DNA from: Eopsaltria australis
Lineage: Eukaryota > Chordata > Aves > Passeriformes > Petroicidae
Assembly (NCBI GenBank): GCA_034509425.1
Contig: JAVTVJ010000001.1
Location: 7,220,001 to 7,284,000 of the forward strand
Length of the DNA stretch: 64,000 bases
Reading direction: 5' to 3'
The notes under the pieces are model-generated. The model was not told the DNA's origin. It made no database searches and saw only the letters and a program-made list of their open reading frames with translations. The translations under genes and the position numbers were made by a program. Below are positions 12,531 through 25,400 of this stretch, one piece after another; positions within the stretch are counted from its first letter, which is position 1, and the number at the start of each line of letters is the position of its first letter.

Positions 12531-14650
12531 TGCCCTTAGTATTAGGCTTTGATCATTTATTGTTAACACAGATTTCAATGGATTTATAGAGTTGTCAGAC
12601 ACGGTATTTGTGAACAGCTTTCAATTGGGTAATTAATCATTGCCTCTGTTTTCTGTTATTGTGATTCCAATTCTGCATGTGTATACATGATTGATTTTTA
12701 GACACACAAATGGTGCCATTAAAGACAATGACACTTGTGGATTTACAGCTGAGCATGTACTTATAGTTTTGCAGAGTCAGGATGTGGTAGTAACCATGTT
12801 GTTCCATAAAAATCGTCTAATTTCAGTCCTGGAATTCAGTTATCTCAGGTCATGGCTAGTCCTTAAAACTAGAAGTGCTGAAAAGTCATTATTGATATTC
12901 ACTGCCTTTAAAAGTCAGTAACTGGCTTATGGCTACACCAAAATTATTATAGTGATGATACTGGCTTGACAGACCATATTGTTTTATCCAGGATAGCATA
13001 TGCACAAATAACTTACAAATATTTTTTAGAAATATTATCTACTAGAGATTTTAAATATTGTCTCACAGTAATTGCAAATTACAGGAAAAAATTTGGAAAA
13101 TAAATACTAATAAAGACTGTTTTGACCAAGGCACAAATAATATGAGGTTATGACCTCAAATTAGCACTTCAAGGTGTTTGACTTTGAAATGTGCATTATT
13201 TTTCCCATTCCATGGGTTTTAATCAAGAAACATTCAGTCTATTTAGGGGTATTGCTGAGAGAAGCTATTATAAAAACATTCTATTGCTATTTGAGTAAAG
13301 ACTACAGTTCTAAAATGAAATTGCACTAACTGAATTGTCTATTTATTGCCCTTTGTTAAAATCTGATCAGAAAATTTGAATTTCCTGAGAAACCTAGGTT
13401 CTTCATGCTGGTGAAATTTGTTCAATTCATAATTTTGTGACAGATGTTATGAATGGTTACAAGATTAGATGAGGGGCAGATCCCTTGCTCCTAGCATGAG
13501 GATACAAGAGTTAAACTCCACAGGAGAAAATAAAATCCTGGAGAACAGCGGGGATGCACCTGAAAACAGCCCTGATTATCCTTGGAGTGGGCTCAGTGAC
13601 TCCTCAGAAAATGCACACCCTTGAATTGGAAAATTGCTAGAAAGGCCAAAGAACTGTTGATCTAAAGGTTGGCTTATGCAGAGCTTGGGATAAAACTTAG
13701 AGGCCCAACACAGTGAAGGTGCCTGCCAGCACACACAGGAAGATGCAAGAACTTTTGTTTCTGCTGCTTTTCTCTTTTCTCTGGTTTCAAACACAGGTGA
13801 AACCCTTGCCAACAAAGGGGGACAACACCACAGCATGCAGCAAGGAGCCACATCTGTCCTAACTCCTCAGGTTTGGGAGGTGAGAGCACATGGTCAGTGT
13901 TGTTTTCTCCACTTTAGGGATGGGCAGCTGCAGCAGCTCTTTTGCTGCTCTGTTCTGCTCAGCCTCAGCTCCCAGGCAGCTGAGGGCACCAGGCAAAAGA
14001 CAATGTGCATTTCCCTGAGTTTCAGAATGTATCTTTGTTGGTGCACTGAGGTGTGTGTGCCTGCGCCTGTGCTGAGCTTGAGAAAGCTCAGGAGCAGACT
14101 ATGCTATTTGTCTTTCAGAGCCCCAGGGCACAGCAGCATCATGGCACAAAAGCACCTCACTACTCTCCTGAAGCTCCAGGATGTTCCCACCCAGCAAAAA
14201 TGTCACAGGCCTTAGCTATGAATGGGGTTAAGCATATCACTGAGGCTAAGGAATTAGAAGGACTGACTACTGCCCTCCTCTTTGTGCAGCACTGATGGTG
14301 GCAGCAGGACACACTGAATCTGCTGCAGTGTAGCTTGGTCTGAGCTCTTTACTTTCCTGACAATTAGACTGGAAACTATACCATGCTGATCATCTGCTCC
14401 CCTGATTACCTCACTGCAGGAAAGAGCTGAGGTGAGAGGGAGAAAATGCCATTTCTCTGCAGCCCTTCTCTGCCCCACAAGTACTCTGGGACTTTTTACC
14501 ACTGTCAGGCAGGAGGGGACACTGCCCTACCAAGATGATCTACCCATGTAGAATACCAAACAAAGGCCATGTCTGCTTCTGTACCACCTTAGCAGTAAAT
14601 GCTCTTGTTCTGGCCATGAATAACTTCGCTCTTGAAAGTCTCAGGTGCTA
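12531..14650. other. Intergenic DNA, nothing recognised
   Basis: AT-rich up to about 13480, then GC-richer unique DNA with overlapping chance frames on both strands (13576-14295). No gene family recognised. Confidence 0.55.
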
Positions 14651-14652
14651 TT

Positions 14653-14686
14653 TGTGGTTCTTACTGTGGGCTCAGTAAGAACCACA
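14653..14686. repeat. Perfect hairpin, 14-bp arms
   Basis: TGTGGTTCTTACTG, six-base loop TGGGCT, then CAGTAAGAACCACA. No repeat family recognised. Confidence 0.95.
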
Positions 14687-14955
14687 GGCAAAGATCCTCC
14701 GTGCACTTACAAAGCTAAAAGTGTGAAATAGCACGATGTGCTGCACAGGGTTTGGTACAGCCTATGTCCTCCCGTGAGCTGTCTGCCAGTGGGGAGTGGG
14801 TCTGCCAGCACCTCCCAGCTCACCACCCAGCTTGTCTGCAGGACTCTGCCTCCTCCAGAATCACTGCACAAAATCACACAGGATGCACAAATGCCATCGG
14901 GGCAGAATCCCTGCCACTGTCCTCTCCTCCAGGAAAGCACTGCCCCCAGCAGCAC

Positions 14956-15238
14956 TGAAAGTATCTGCCTGTCCTCTCTGCTCCGCAGCTATGCCAACCC
15001 CAGGGGCATGTCCCTCGAGCTGCCTGCCAGGGAGATGTCCTACCCCACCCTGAGATTTACTGTCTTGCTTTTATCAATGGCTTTCAACAATGAGATGGCC
15101 ATGACTGCTGCCTTCATCTCCCTCAGCAATCTGCCATCTTAGCTTTCCACAGTCTGATGCTGAGCTAACATCTCCCTCTGAAAAAGGGGCAAAGTTTGGA
15201 GAAAAAAGCGGGCATGAAACGGAGAAGGATAACTGGTA
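14956..15238 (+). repeat. Tandem duplication B, copy 1 (about 283 bp)
   Basis: Begins TGAAAGTATCTGCCTGTCCT and ends GGAGAAGGATAACTGGTA. The next base starts an almost identical second copy. Confidence 0.93.
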
Positions 15239-15504
15239 TGAAAGTATCTGCCTGTCCTCTCTGCTCCGCAGCTATGCCAACCCCAGGGGCATGTCCCTCA
15301 GCTGCCTGCCAGGGAGATGTCCTACCCCACCCTGATTTACATCAATTTTCAACAATGAGATGGCCATGACTGCTGCCTTCATCTCCCTCAGCAATCTGCC
15401 ATCTTAGCTTTCCACAGTCTGATGCTGAGCTAACATCTCCCTCTGAAAAACGGGCAAAGTTTGGAGAAAAAAGTGGGCATGAAACGGAGAAGGATAACTG
15501 GTAT
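15239..15504 (+). repeat. Tandem duplication B, copy 2 (about 266 bp, with deletions)
   Basis: Same order as copy 1. It differs by loss of one G in CTCGAGCTG, two bases after CACCCTGA, a block of about 12 bases after GATTTAC and three bases after ATCAAT, plus two substitutions. Apart from these it is near-identical, so the duplication is either recent or an assembly product. Confidence 0.93.
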
Positions 15505-17477
15505 TGCCTATTGAAAAAGACAAGATACAAAACAACATGAATGTGACACTGAAGGTGTGAATGAAAAAGGGCAGGTAATATGGAAGTTAGACATCTCACT
15601 TTTAAACAAGCAATAAATAATTAATTAAATTGCAAAGTGGCAATACAAACTACGCTGTGATATAATCTCTCTTTATGAATTACTTTGGTACACATAGTTG
15701 GGGCCAGAAAGAAAATCACTTGGCGATCGCTGTTAAGATTTCTACTTTTTTCACCATTGCTTTACCTGCTTTTATTCTGTCGTCATTTTTACCTTTATAC
15801 ATTTATATTGTCGTTTTCTTGGTAACAGTGAGACATTGTCCACACAAGGTGCAAAAGCAAAACAATCTCCCAACTTTAGATACCAATGCTCACTAATAAA
15901 CATCTGAGATTTTTTTAAGTGAGTTGCACAGTGCTAGGTGCTTCATTTGGATATGTTGCATCTAACCTTGCTCTGGTTAAAGAGATGTTTAATTAAAAGG
16001 ACAAAATGTTAGCAATTCAGTAAATATCACATTAATTTAAAATCGTGTCATTACTAAATGTGCATTAATGAAAGATTCATAAATTGCACTCATAGTTGTT
16101 ATTTTAAAGATTGCTTAGCTCTTACAAATGATTATGCAGTGGTTGCAGTTAGTCTTATTTTGCAGTGGCTGCGTTGCTCATCAGCAGCCACCACATTGCA
16201 GCATCAGGGGTAGAGCAGCCCCTCCACTGTGGCTGCCATTTACACCTTGGCACTGCAGTGCTGCCGTGCTGCCTGCAGCATTCCCCAGGCTGCCACAGGA
16301 CCCTCCCGAGCATGCCAGCCACACATCCCCTGCTCCCAGCAGTGCTGTGTGGAGCCGCTGTTGTCAGCAGGGCTAATGGCTGCTGGTGAGGAGAGGATCC
16401 TGGAGGTGCTAACAGTGGCATCACAACGAGCATGAAGCACTTATGTGTGGGTTTCTTAATGCTGCTCTTCTGGAAAAGCCTGACATAGTGATGCCTCTTT
16501 CCACAGGGCGTTTACATCACCCTGTGACATCCTGGAAGAAGTGTGAGCTATAAATGCTGCTTGGTTCAATAGGTTAGCTCTTCAGTTCTCCAAAATTTAA
16601 ATAATTCTCTAGTAAATCCCATCTGTTATTCCGATCAATTTCTTTGAATCCCATCGGTTTCACCCCTATTATCTTCTCCAAGTTCCAGTGCTCATGGTGA
16701 GTCAGCATGGTCTAAAAGGCTGAGTGCGAAGAGCCAGAAATGAGACATTTTTCCAGGAGGAAAAGTACATAAGCAGGATGTCCTTTCCAGATGCTGAGTT
16801 AGGGAATTTCATCTCGCTTAGCTAAATTCCCCTTGCAGTTTCTAGTAGGTGCAAAATTTTTCTTTATGTTCTGTCATAAACTCCTCTTCTGTTCTGCACT
16901 GCTGAATACTTACCTCCAGCTCCAGGTTGCATTTCAGTGGTAAGCAGAGTCTTATTGGTTTGTGTTTCTTTGTGTTTGTAAATGCTTGGAAGTCCTTCTC
17001 CATAAAAGGTTCTGCATAAAGTGTAAACTATATTTTAGCATTACGAGCACCATCACTTGCAGGGGAAGCTCTAAATATATTTCACACTCATTGTAGCCTA
17101 TCAAATTAATGTAATGATGAACATTAAGACCTTCCAGAAATCAGCTGAAGGATGTAATTTTTTTTTCTCAAATTCATAGGGAATGGAATAAATCCATATG
17201 CAGAGATAGTCCAAAAAGCCCCATCTTATTCTCCCTAAGATCTCTCTCTAAGATTTTTGTTGCTCTTGTTCTTTTCCTTACAAAGTATAAAAAGACAGGT
17301 AGCTGTGCTAGGTTTACACTGTGGCCAGGTTGATGGCAGAAAAAGTCACCTCTGGAATTCCTCAGTACAATTTTCAAAAGTGGAGACATGGCATTGGGTC
17401 TGGGGGAGGAGGGTGGTGTTTGTAAACTGGATGTATTCAAGTCTATACGGTTTGGATTAAAAAAGACCTCATCATTC
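15505..17477. other. Intergenic DNA with one GC-rich patch
   Basis: AT-rich DNA interrupted by a GC-rich, CAG/CTG-rich patch at about 16160-16400. That patch gives overlapping open frames in several phases and on both strands, as expected for composition rather than coding. Confidence 0.55.
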
Positions 17478-17760
17478 ATTCACAAAGAAGATGGAGCTGG
17501 TCTGTTAGATAAGCAAGAGGGCAAGAGACAACGGGGACAAGTTGAAAATATGACATTGACACACTGATACAAGGAGAATTTCCCCAGGAGCACACTGAGG
17601 CAGTGCCACAGGCTGCCCAGGGGGAGCAGTACCCATCCTTGGAGCTTTGCAAGACTTGACAAGAGAAATCCCCAAGCAGCTGATCTGAGCCTGCTTGAAG
17701 ATGGTTGGGTGAGGACCATGTTGAGGTCCCTTCTAACCTGAATTGTCCTGTGACTCTATA
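17478..17760 (+). mobile_element. CR1 LINE 3' fragment
   Basis: Recognisable CR1 words in order: GAAGATGGAGCTGG, GCAAGAGACAACGGGGACAA, GTGCCACAGGCTGCCCAGGG, CCATCCTTGGAG, GATCTGAGCCTGCTTGA, GAGGTCCCTTCTAACCTGAA, TTGTCCTGTGACTCTAT. It is more diverged than the copy at 30353 and lacks the full terminal repeat. Confidence 0.85.
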
Positions 17761-20599
17761 GAAACCTTCCTGGCAGAAGCAGTAACTCAACTGCATCAAT
17801 AATTATGGCTAAACAGACTGCCACATCATGTTTGTAAAAAATATTTTCTGATATTGAGAAGATTTCTGAATAATTTTCTTTCTAAAATCCCTTTTTACAA
17901 CTTGTCCAAACTTGCTAAGAAAAAAAAAGTTTCCCTATGGGATGAAAAAAAACTGTTAGGAAATTGGTTTGCATTGAAAGAGGGGGACAGCTAGAAGAAA
18001 ATCAAACATCGGGTGCTCAGCAGGTACTAATTGGGTGGTTAGTTGAGAAGAAACTGTTTCCCTCAGGTACTGAGATAAGGCAGCACACAAATGACTTGAA
18101 ATATGGATGTGACCCAATACCTCCCTTTTAATTCAATCTTTTTCCAGCCCATCGCTGGAATTTACACAACGTTTTATTGACTATGGTATCAGAAGCTATC
18201 AATTTGCTGCAGCCTCATAAAAATAAAATAGTGATACAGAAGAGAAACTGCTGTGTCAGACACACTTCAGCTATTCCCAGCTTTCCTCACCCCTTCATCT
18301 ACCCTCTCATCATAAACATCGCTATTCTGTTTGCCTCTTGCTTCTAACCATTAAAACAGGGAACCAAAACCACAGCCCATAGGCTGTTAACATAAGATCC
18401 AGAAATGTGTCAAATATTTGGTGTCTGAAATATTTCTTGGCTCCAACTAGTAGAAAGGAAAAAACAGGAAAGCAAATAGCATAAAATCAGGTGTGGCTGT
18501 GGGCAAGAGAGAGATAAAAGCAGGGCTATATATTTGAAATGGAGCAAGAGTGTTTTCTCACACCATGATTGCTATGGTAATTACCCATTTTAACGCATAT
18601 TAGTGCAAACAGCTGTGCAAAATTCATGTAAGTGGTGGAACATAAGTAATACTCTTTAATTAAAAAAATTACAAGGTTGTTTTGTTGGGTTTTTTTTCAA
18701 TGAGTTTAATGCATTTTGCTTATCATGCTTGATCCCTTTTGACATTAGTATCTCCCAGGGACCAGTAACACAATGCACAGTAATAATTTACCACTTGGTT
18801 CAATTCCATGTGTATTAAAAATACCTTTGTTTGGTGAATTCAACAGTAATTTTTGGAACAATATCTTTGTTTTGACCCTGAAAATCATATACTTTCAGCA
18901 ATACTGATGGTGTTTACTGCACATCATTAATGGTCACACATCAAAGACAGAGCATTTTACAAAAAAAATAAGATACCTTGGGTTTGGGGTAGTGATAGTG
19001 CTTCTGTTGTTACTGTGCAGAGGCTGTGTAAAATATATTTAGTAGTGGGAGCTACAGTTATTTGGACAAAAATAATGGCCCTGTGTGGCTTGAAGCCATG
19101 AGGAACCACGACATACAGGTTTCTATAAAGAGACAAAATGGTTAGGACAAAACACAAGATGAGATCCTAAAACTGCAATCTTCCCCAGGAAGTTTCAAGT
19201 CATTCACTATGGCATTTGCTGATGAGAATTGTTCCCATAAGTATATGCCCAAAGAGATAAACTTTATGCTGTATGCCAACTTTATGATGTGATAAAAGTT
19301 TGTGTTTGAGGTACCTTACTGATTATCTATTAGGTGGAAGAAAAAGAATAAAACAACCAATTAAACAGTAGTTCTTGTATCTGTATCTTAGCTAACCTGG
19401 TAATTGAAAAGCGGCCCAAATTTTTCCCTCCCCCACCCATTCCCATGCAGCATTTCAAGAACTCTGTCCAAGAATATCACTATATGAAAAAAACCATCAT
19501 CTCAAAATTATTAAAATCTCTGTGGGAATTCATGATTAATTTTAAGGCCTGGCAGATTAAAATACATTATTATGTACACTCTAGTGCATCCTTTCAGATA
19601 TTTTCAGAATCTGATTTTGCTCTCTTGATACACACCAATGATTCTACATGTATCTAGTAGATTGCAAGGAATAGATTAGCATTAAAGAGGCAGTATTGTG
19701 TTGTTAGGTTGTTATGTGTAACTTGTGCTCATACATTAAGAAAAATGTAGCTGGCATTCCCTTGGACATGACCAGACCCCTTAAAAAAAGGAGAGAATTA
19801 TTAGTAGTTGGTTGTAATGCATTTGTAGAGCACTTCTGAAATTCTGACCTTTAGTACATTAACTGGCTGTTTTTACCCAGCTCCCAGGCAGAGTAAAATC
19901 TACAGCACCCTGCTTAGGAGATGGAAATAATGGACTTATTAGTAGGACTTGTTAAACTTTTGATTCTTGAACATTCTACTTTTAGCTCTGGACCCAGCTT
20001 TCCAATGATTCTATTGTTCTGAACAGCAAAATGAACAGCATTCAATATCAATAAGACAGAAAAAAAGTGGGTTTTCTTTGGGACAGACTGACCATTTGCT
20101 CCTTAGTGCAAAGTCATGCATTCTCAGTTTAGCTTCATGAGTGTTCAGGTTTCCCTCTCTGGCCCCAGCAGCTGTTGTATTTCTGGCCAGAAATCTGAAG
20201 ACCCATTGAGCATCAGTGTTCCATCATTCAGAAACATCTTTATCCTCCATCCTGACAAGGCAAGTAGAAGTTTCCTCATGTAATTCTTACGTAATTATCT
20301 TTGATACTTCCACATTCCACCTACAACTTGGCCTCAACCTGTGTGAGTTTTGGGCATGTGGACAGGACAAAAGACTCTGACAGCCTTATGGCTGACACTG
20401 CAGTCTCCTCTTTCTATGCTCAGAAACCACACGGGGCTCAGGATCAGACCCAGCTGACCAATCATCACAATTCCCATTTTTTTCCCTGGCTCTGCTATGA
20501 AGATATTCCCTCTTCTTCAAGTATTTTCCCCCCAGGTACTACACATACAGCTTTGCTGAAATTAGTGGGGTTTTGAGCCCATTGTCCCATCAATCAGAC
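17761..20599. other. AT-rich intergenic DNA, no gene
   Basis: Unique sequence between two LINE relics. The stretch near 18540-18900 is repeat-free and AT-rich and might be conserved, but nothing further can be shown. Confidence 0.5.
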
Positions 20600-21135
20600 C
20601 CTCCTGCAGCAGAGATCTCTGCAGGTCATTATTTAACATGGCCACAAATGTCATGCCATCTGCAAACTCTTTCGTAATGATTTTATCTTTTCTTCCATGT
20701 CACTGATAATGTTAAATGATAGACAGCCAAGAACCAATACCTGCAGAACCCTACTAGCAAACACAAACACAGGCAGTGGTGATTCTTCCTTCTAACTACA
20801 TCTTGAAATGTATCTTTTAACTAGTTTGAATGCATGTAACATGAGCCACACTGGTTTTTTGTTGTTGTACTGTGTTAATCAAAATACTTTGAATAACCAA
20901 GTAGAATACTTCACAAAACTTCATGTATACTACCTCAATATAATTATCAATAAAATTAGCAATCTCATAAACATCTTAGAAAGCTAGTTTTACAAGAATT
21001 GTTTTCTATAAAACCATGTTAATTGTCACTAGTTAAACTACACTATCTATCAATCAAATTCTCTGACAATAGTGACATTTCAAAACTCAGGACTAACATC
21101 AGACTGAGGCCTGGAGGTAATGGGACCATAGTATT
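20600..21135 (-). mobile_element. Ancient CR1/L3-like LINE, reverse-transcriptase part
   Basis: Read on the + strand, the order of phrases parallels the reverse complement of amniote CR1/L3 ORF2: CATCTGCAAACTCTTTCG, CACTGATAATGTTAAATGAT, CCAAGAACCAATACCTGCAG, AACCCTACTAGCAAACAC, AGTAGAATACTTCACAAAAC, CTATAAAACCATGTTAATTG, and ACATCAGACTGAGGCCTGGA. Faint similarity may continue to about 21760. All frames are broken, so this is an old relic. A LINE of another clade is possible. Confidence 0.55.
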
Positions 21136-21992
21136 TTCTCTTCTTTAAACACTGGCACAGTGCTGCCTTTCTGTTTCTCCTCTGCAACACTGGGCTTGTT
21201 TCAAAAATTAATGAAAATCAATCTAAAGAAACAAATCTAAATTAAACATCTAAATAATCTACAAAAAACACCTGATGATTTTAAATATTTAGCTTTCACA
21301 ATGGCTGTCTATCATCAGCATTACATATTGTTGGGAATGCTGAGAAACAGTTCAGCGACAGTTTACTATTGTTTGAATACAGATCTACATTTTTCTCTAA
21401 ATTAAAAAAACTTTTGAATGTTTCCACAATTTTGTATTAGAAATGTTTATTTTAATAGCTTCATCATATTCTTTATAAATACCCTTCAAGTCAAAATCGT
21501 TTTATTCATTAAAGTCTAGAAAGAGTCTTCTTTTATTTTTCTTTTAATTTTTTTATCCATAAATTTCCTCTTGTTCACTAGCTTGGATTCTAGGTTTTTT
21601 AATATTTTCTGCTTAATGTATGTTCATTACTATTGGCATCTCATTTTATAACTTTTCCTTTTTGTTTCAGTGTTTATAGTGCTGATATTTCCATGCTTTC
21701 TTAACTCATATAGCCTTTTTTTCTGGACTTATGTGAATTTGGTGAGATAACGATTTCTCAAACAGTTCGCAGCTATCATTCATATTTTTCTGCTTAAATT
21801 ACACAGCTCAGATATTTTAGGCTGTGTAAAATACACCTTTTTAAAAGCAACAAACAGATGTATTGGGGGGTTGGGCTGTATTCTGTTCTCACATAAAAAA
21901 CACAGCCAATTTACAATCCCGAGCAGTTGTCAGATTTTATTTCAGACATAAATTTCTCTTCTTCTAGTAGATGAATTCCTGTATAACTTTCA

Positions 21993-22016
21993 CCATGTTG
22001 GATACAACCAACATGG
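21993..22016. repeat. Short hairpin, 9-bp arms
   Basis: CCATGTTGG, loop ATACAA, CCAACATGG. A T-run follows directly. Confidence 0.9.
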
Positions 22017-22346
22017 GTTTTTTTGTTGTTCTGGAAGTTATGAAGCTGTCATCCATGCTTTTAAAAAATTCCAAGGACATTTTAGTTCTAGCAGCTGGAT
22101 ACTTCCTGCACATGTCAATCACATTGAATTCTGTTCATGTAACATAGCTTTTTTCCACCTATATCTTATATAAAGAAAGATGTTTAAAGAAATGGCCATT
22201 GTGTTCTCTTGTGTGATTTGGTAGCCTAGAGAAGTTGTCAATTATCACTTCATCTTATTCGTTATCTGCAATAGTTTTGATCGTGAACATTTGAGATAAT
22301 TTCCTTCAGAGCTGCAAATGACTCAGAAGCAAGTACCAGTGTAGTA

Positions 22347-22438
22347 ACCAACCAACACAAAACCCCACAAAAAACACCCCCAAAAATTCAAACAGCAACA
22401 AAAATAGAAACAAACAAACAAAACAAACAAAAAAAAAA
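22347..22438 (+). repeat. A/C-rich low-complexity tract
   Basis: About 90 bases with almost no G or T, made of CAAAA, ACAAAC and CCCC words and ending in a poly-A run. Read on the - strand it gives spurious Phe/Leu-rich open frames. Confidence 0.85.
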
Positions 22439-25400
22439 GCCAACTTATCAAAACTTATCAAACCAGGCATGAAATTCCTTCTATTCCATAATAACCACTC
22501 AGTCAAATAAAAGAGTTATTTGGGTTTGAAAATCACAATTGCCTTATTGATTCACAGAAACATTTTCTACATAGCACTACATATAGACCCAGGATACTCC
22601 CAAACCAGGGGGACTGTCCAACATGCGCTTTCATCTCACTGCAGAAAGACATAAGCAACAGCAAAATGCAAGACAATGCAGAACCAGGCTAAAATGAGGG
22701 TGAAATATACACACTGTTGTTTTCAAAGGTGGCTTCCTCTCCAAGTGTCTCAGTCCCTGGCATCTGAGCAGCATAACAACATCGGCACTATCAGAGGCAC
22801 TGCACATCCCATTCCAACTGTAACTAAGATCTCTTAGGCTGGAATTCACTTCCTCCTCTCTTAGCCTTAGGTGCCTCTGTGTCAAATGTCAGCCATGTGA
22901 ACTACACCTCCAGTCCCTACTCATGAGCCCAAATTAGAGACTGGTTTTGCTAGCGTGGCTATTTTCTTCCCTACACTTCAATGCACCTGCTTCTATGAAG
23001 CAGAAATGGTGACAATAATGGGTGTGAGGGCTCTGACACCCTAAGGGACATGTGCCATAAAAATATGATCATGGAATATGCTTCTGCAACTTCAATGATA
23101 CCTCCTGGAAAATGTATCATGTTGTCCACTGTGAGGGTCAGGAGTGCTGATGAAACTTAGCATCTTGTAGATGAGTTATGTTTGTTTCTTAGTTAGTGCA
23201 ACTCTGAAGAAAACCTCTCCTTCCTCTGCCATCTTTCTAGTTACCCGAATCTTGGAGTTCAGTTGGGCAGCCTCAGGATTTCCAACAATCCCCACAGCTA
23301 AGCAGGTAGAAGGAGTAGGGCAGCTTTATGTCCTGTCACTCTCCCATAATGACCAGGTTCAATGCGTGGGCAGAGGGGAATAATATGCACCTCTCCAATC
23401 AGAGAAATAATGCATGCATCTTTAAATAAGGGTTGGAGAAACTACTATGCAAGACATCAGATATTGTGTTAGAACAAATTTGTGATACTTGCTTACCACT
23501 CAATCTGAGACTTGCATCCCTACTACAGTTGTTAAATAGAAGATTAAGAGCAGGTTGATGGGCTGGTGTAGTATCCTGTGCCACAGGGCCCATCTTCTCA
23601 CCAGCAACCACAGGAGAAATAGAGAATGAGGAAAAACAAAGAAACGGCAGGGCAGTAACACAAGATCAGTCTAGACACAGGAGAGAGAATAAAATCAACA
23701 AACAGAGGTAGTGATCACTTCCTGAGATGTATCTGAAGGTTTGTTTTGGAGGTAAACTTCAAAATAATTGAAAAGCTCTTTCTTTTATTTTCTTGGTTGT
23801 GTGGGTCAGAGACTGAAGAAATGCATGCAAGAAAGCAAGAGACAAAACTGAATGCAATTAGTCACAAAATGAAAATTAAGATTTAGAAGAGAATCACATG
23901 AGAGTCAGCCAATAATGTTTGCAATCACTTTAATTTCTAAAAAAAATAACTTGCATTGGTGTACATTTTACTGCCTTTGACCCTCTTTTTACTAAAAAAT
24001 ACCCCAAACCTGCATGAACTCAAGCAGTTTTCAGTCTGCATTCTTTCCTCAACAATATAAATGGCAGATTTTTTCTTGTGTAGAAATACCCAAACCATCT
24101 CACTGCACCATCTGTCCACTGCACCTCAACAGCATGACTCCCTCAACTTCAGAGAGACCTCCTCTTCCTGCTGAACATGTGAGACCACAGCTTCTCCACC
24201 AAGCTGTCCATACCTGGGTGGGAGGTACCATGATTTTGTGCTGCTGCTTTGCACCAAAACTGAACCTCATTTTTGTCTGCCAGGTGGGAAGAAGATTAAA
24301 TATACAGCATCTGCAGTGACTCAGTAGGTACATTTAGTGCTTAGCAGCTTAAATGTCTCCACAAGGAGTTTCATCCTGGGTACTTATGTGCCGGTAACCC
24401 AGATGGACTAAAGAGGAGCAACTTGGGCATGGAGGAGGTCAGGGTGTGGAAGTTAAAGTGCTCATGTCAGGAGGTGATCAGAAAGCTGATGCTGTGCACT
24501 TTCCTGCTCCTCAGTGAACTGATTCACTCTGAATGGTTCATTTATTTATGTGACCATCTAGGGGGAAAAAGTCTTTAATTGCAGGCTCCATAATGTGTTC
24601 TTCACATTAAATTCCAAAGTGCTGATTTCAGTGGATTCTGTTTAGAGGTCCATATAGTTTTGTTGGTGAACTGTGCTCATTCTTTAACTCTCTTGGTTTT
24701 GTTGATATTATATTTTTTATAACACTATGAATCACCTTTGGAAAGCAGCTAACTGTTACTAGCCCCTTTGTACAGAGGAAAAAACAAGTTATGACACTAA
24801 AAAAAGTAATATACAATTGCCCCAGTGCAGTCTATGTAGGGATAAAGAATAACTAAATATAGAAATGAGAAGTGAATTACATATTTTGAAGATCACCTTA
24901 AACCCTAGGATTCATATTTTGGCAAAGGTAGATATATATATCTTTCTCTCATCTCTCCACCTTTGAGCAAGTTAGGGTTTTTTGCCCCCAAAGACATTAT
25001 CCTTTCATGTCTTCTGGCTGCTTTTGTAGCTGTTCTTACAATAAACAGGAACAACAGTGCTAAAAAGGCCATCCAAATGTTTACAATCTTTCACTGCACC
25101 CAGAGCTCAGTGTCAAGAGTGCAGAGACCTTCATGAGGTCTAAATCAAAAAAATCAGTCTTAGAAGTCAGCTTTTCCCAATGCTATAGATAAGTTCTTCG
25201 TGAAACAAAGTCCTGCCAAGGATTTCTCTGACACAAGTATGTTTATTATGTGAGTAAATTTGCTCACATATCTTTTCCAGAAACCCAGGTGTTGTGTATG
25301 ACATATGACTCATCTTCTAGGTTGCGAACTGCATTTAAACCCTGTTTCAGAGATGCTAAACTCATGGATGATGGTGAAAAACAGTAAGGTGAACTTGCCT

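Noticed and set aside
16128..16440. Stack of open frames on both strands
   Set aside because: CAG/CTG-rich, GC-rich patch. Frames in several phases at once indicate composition.
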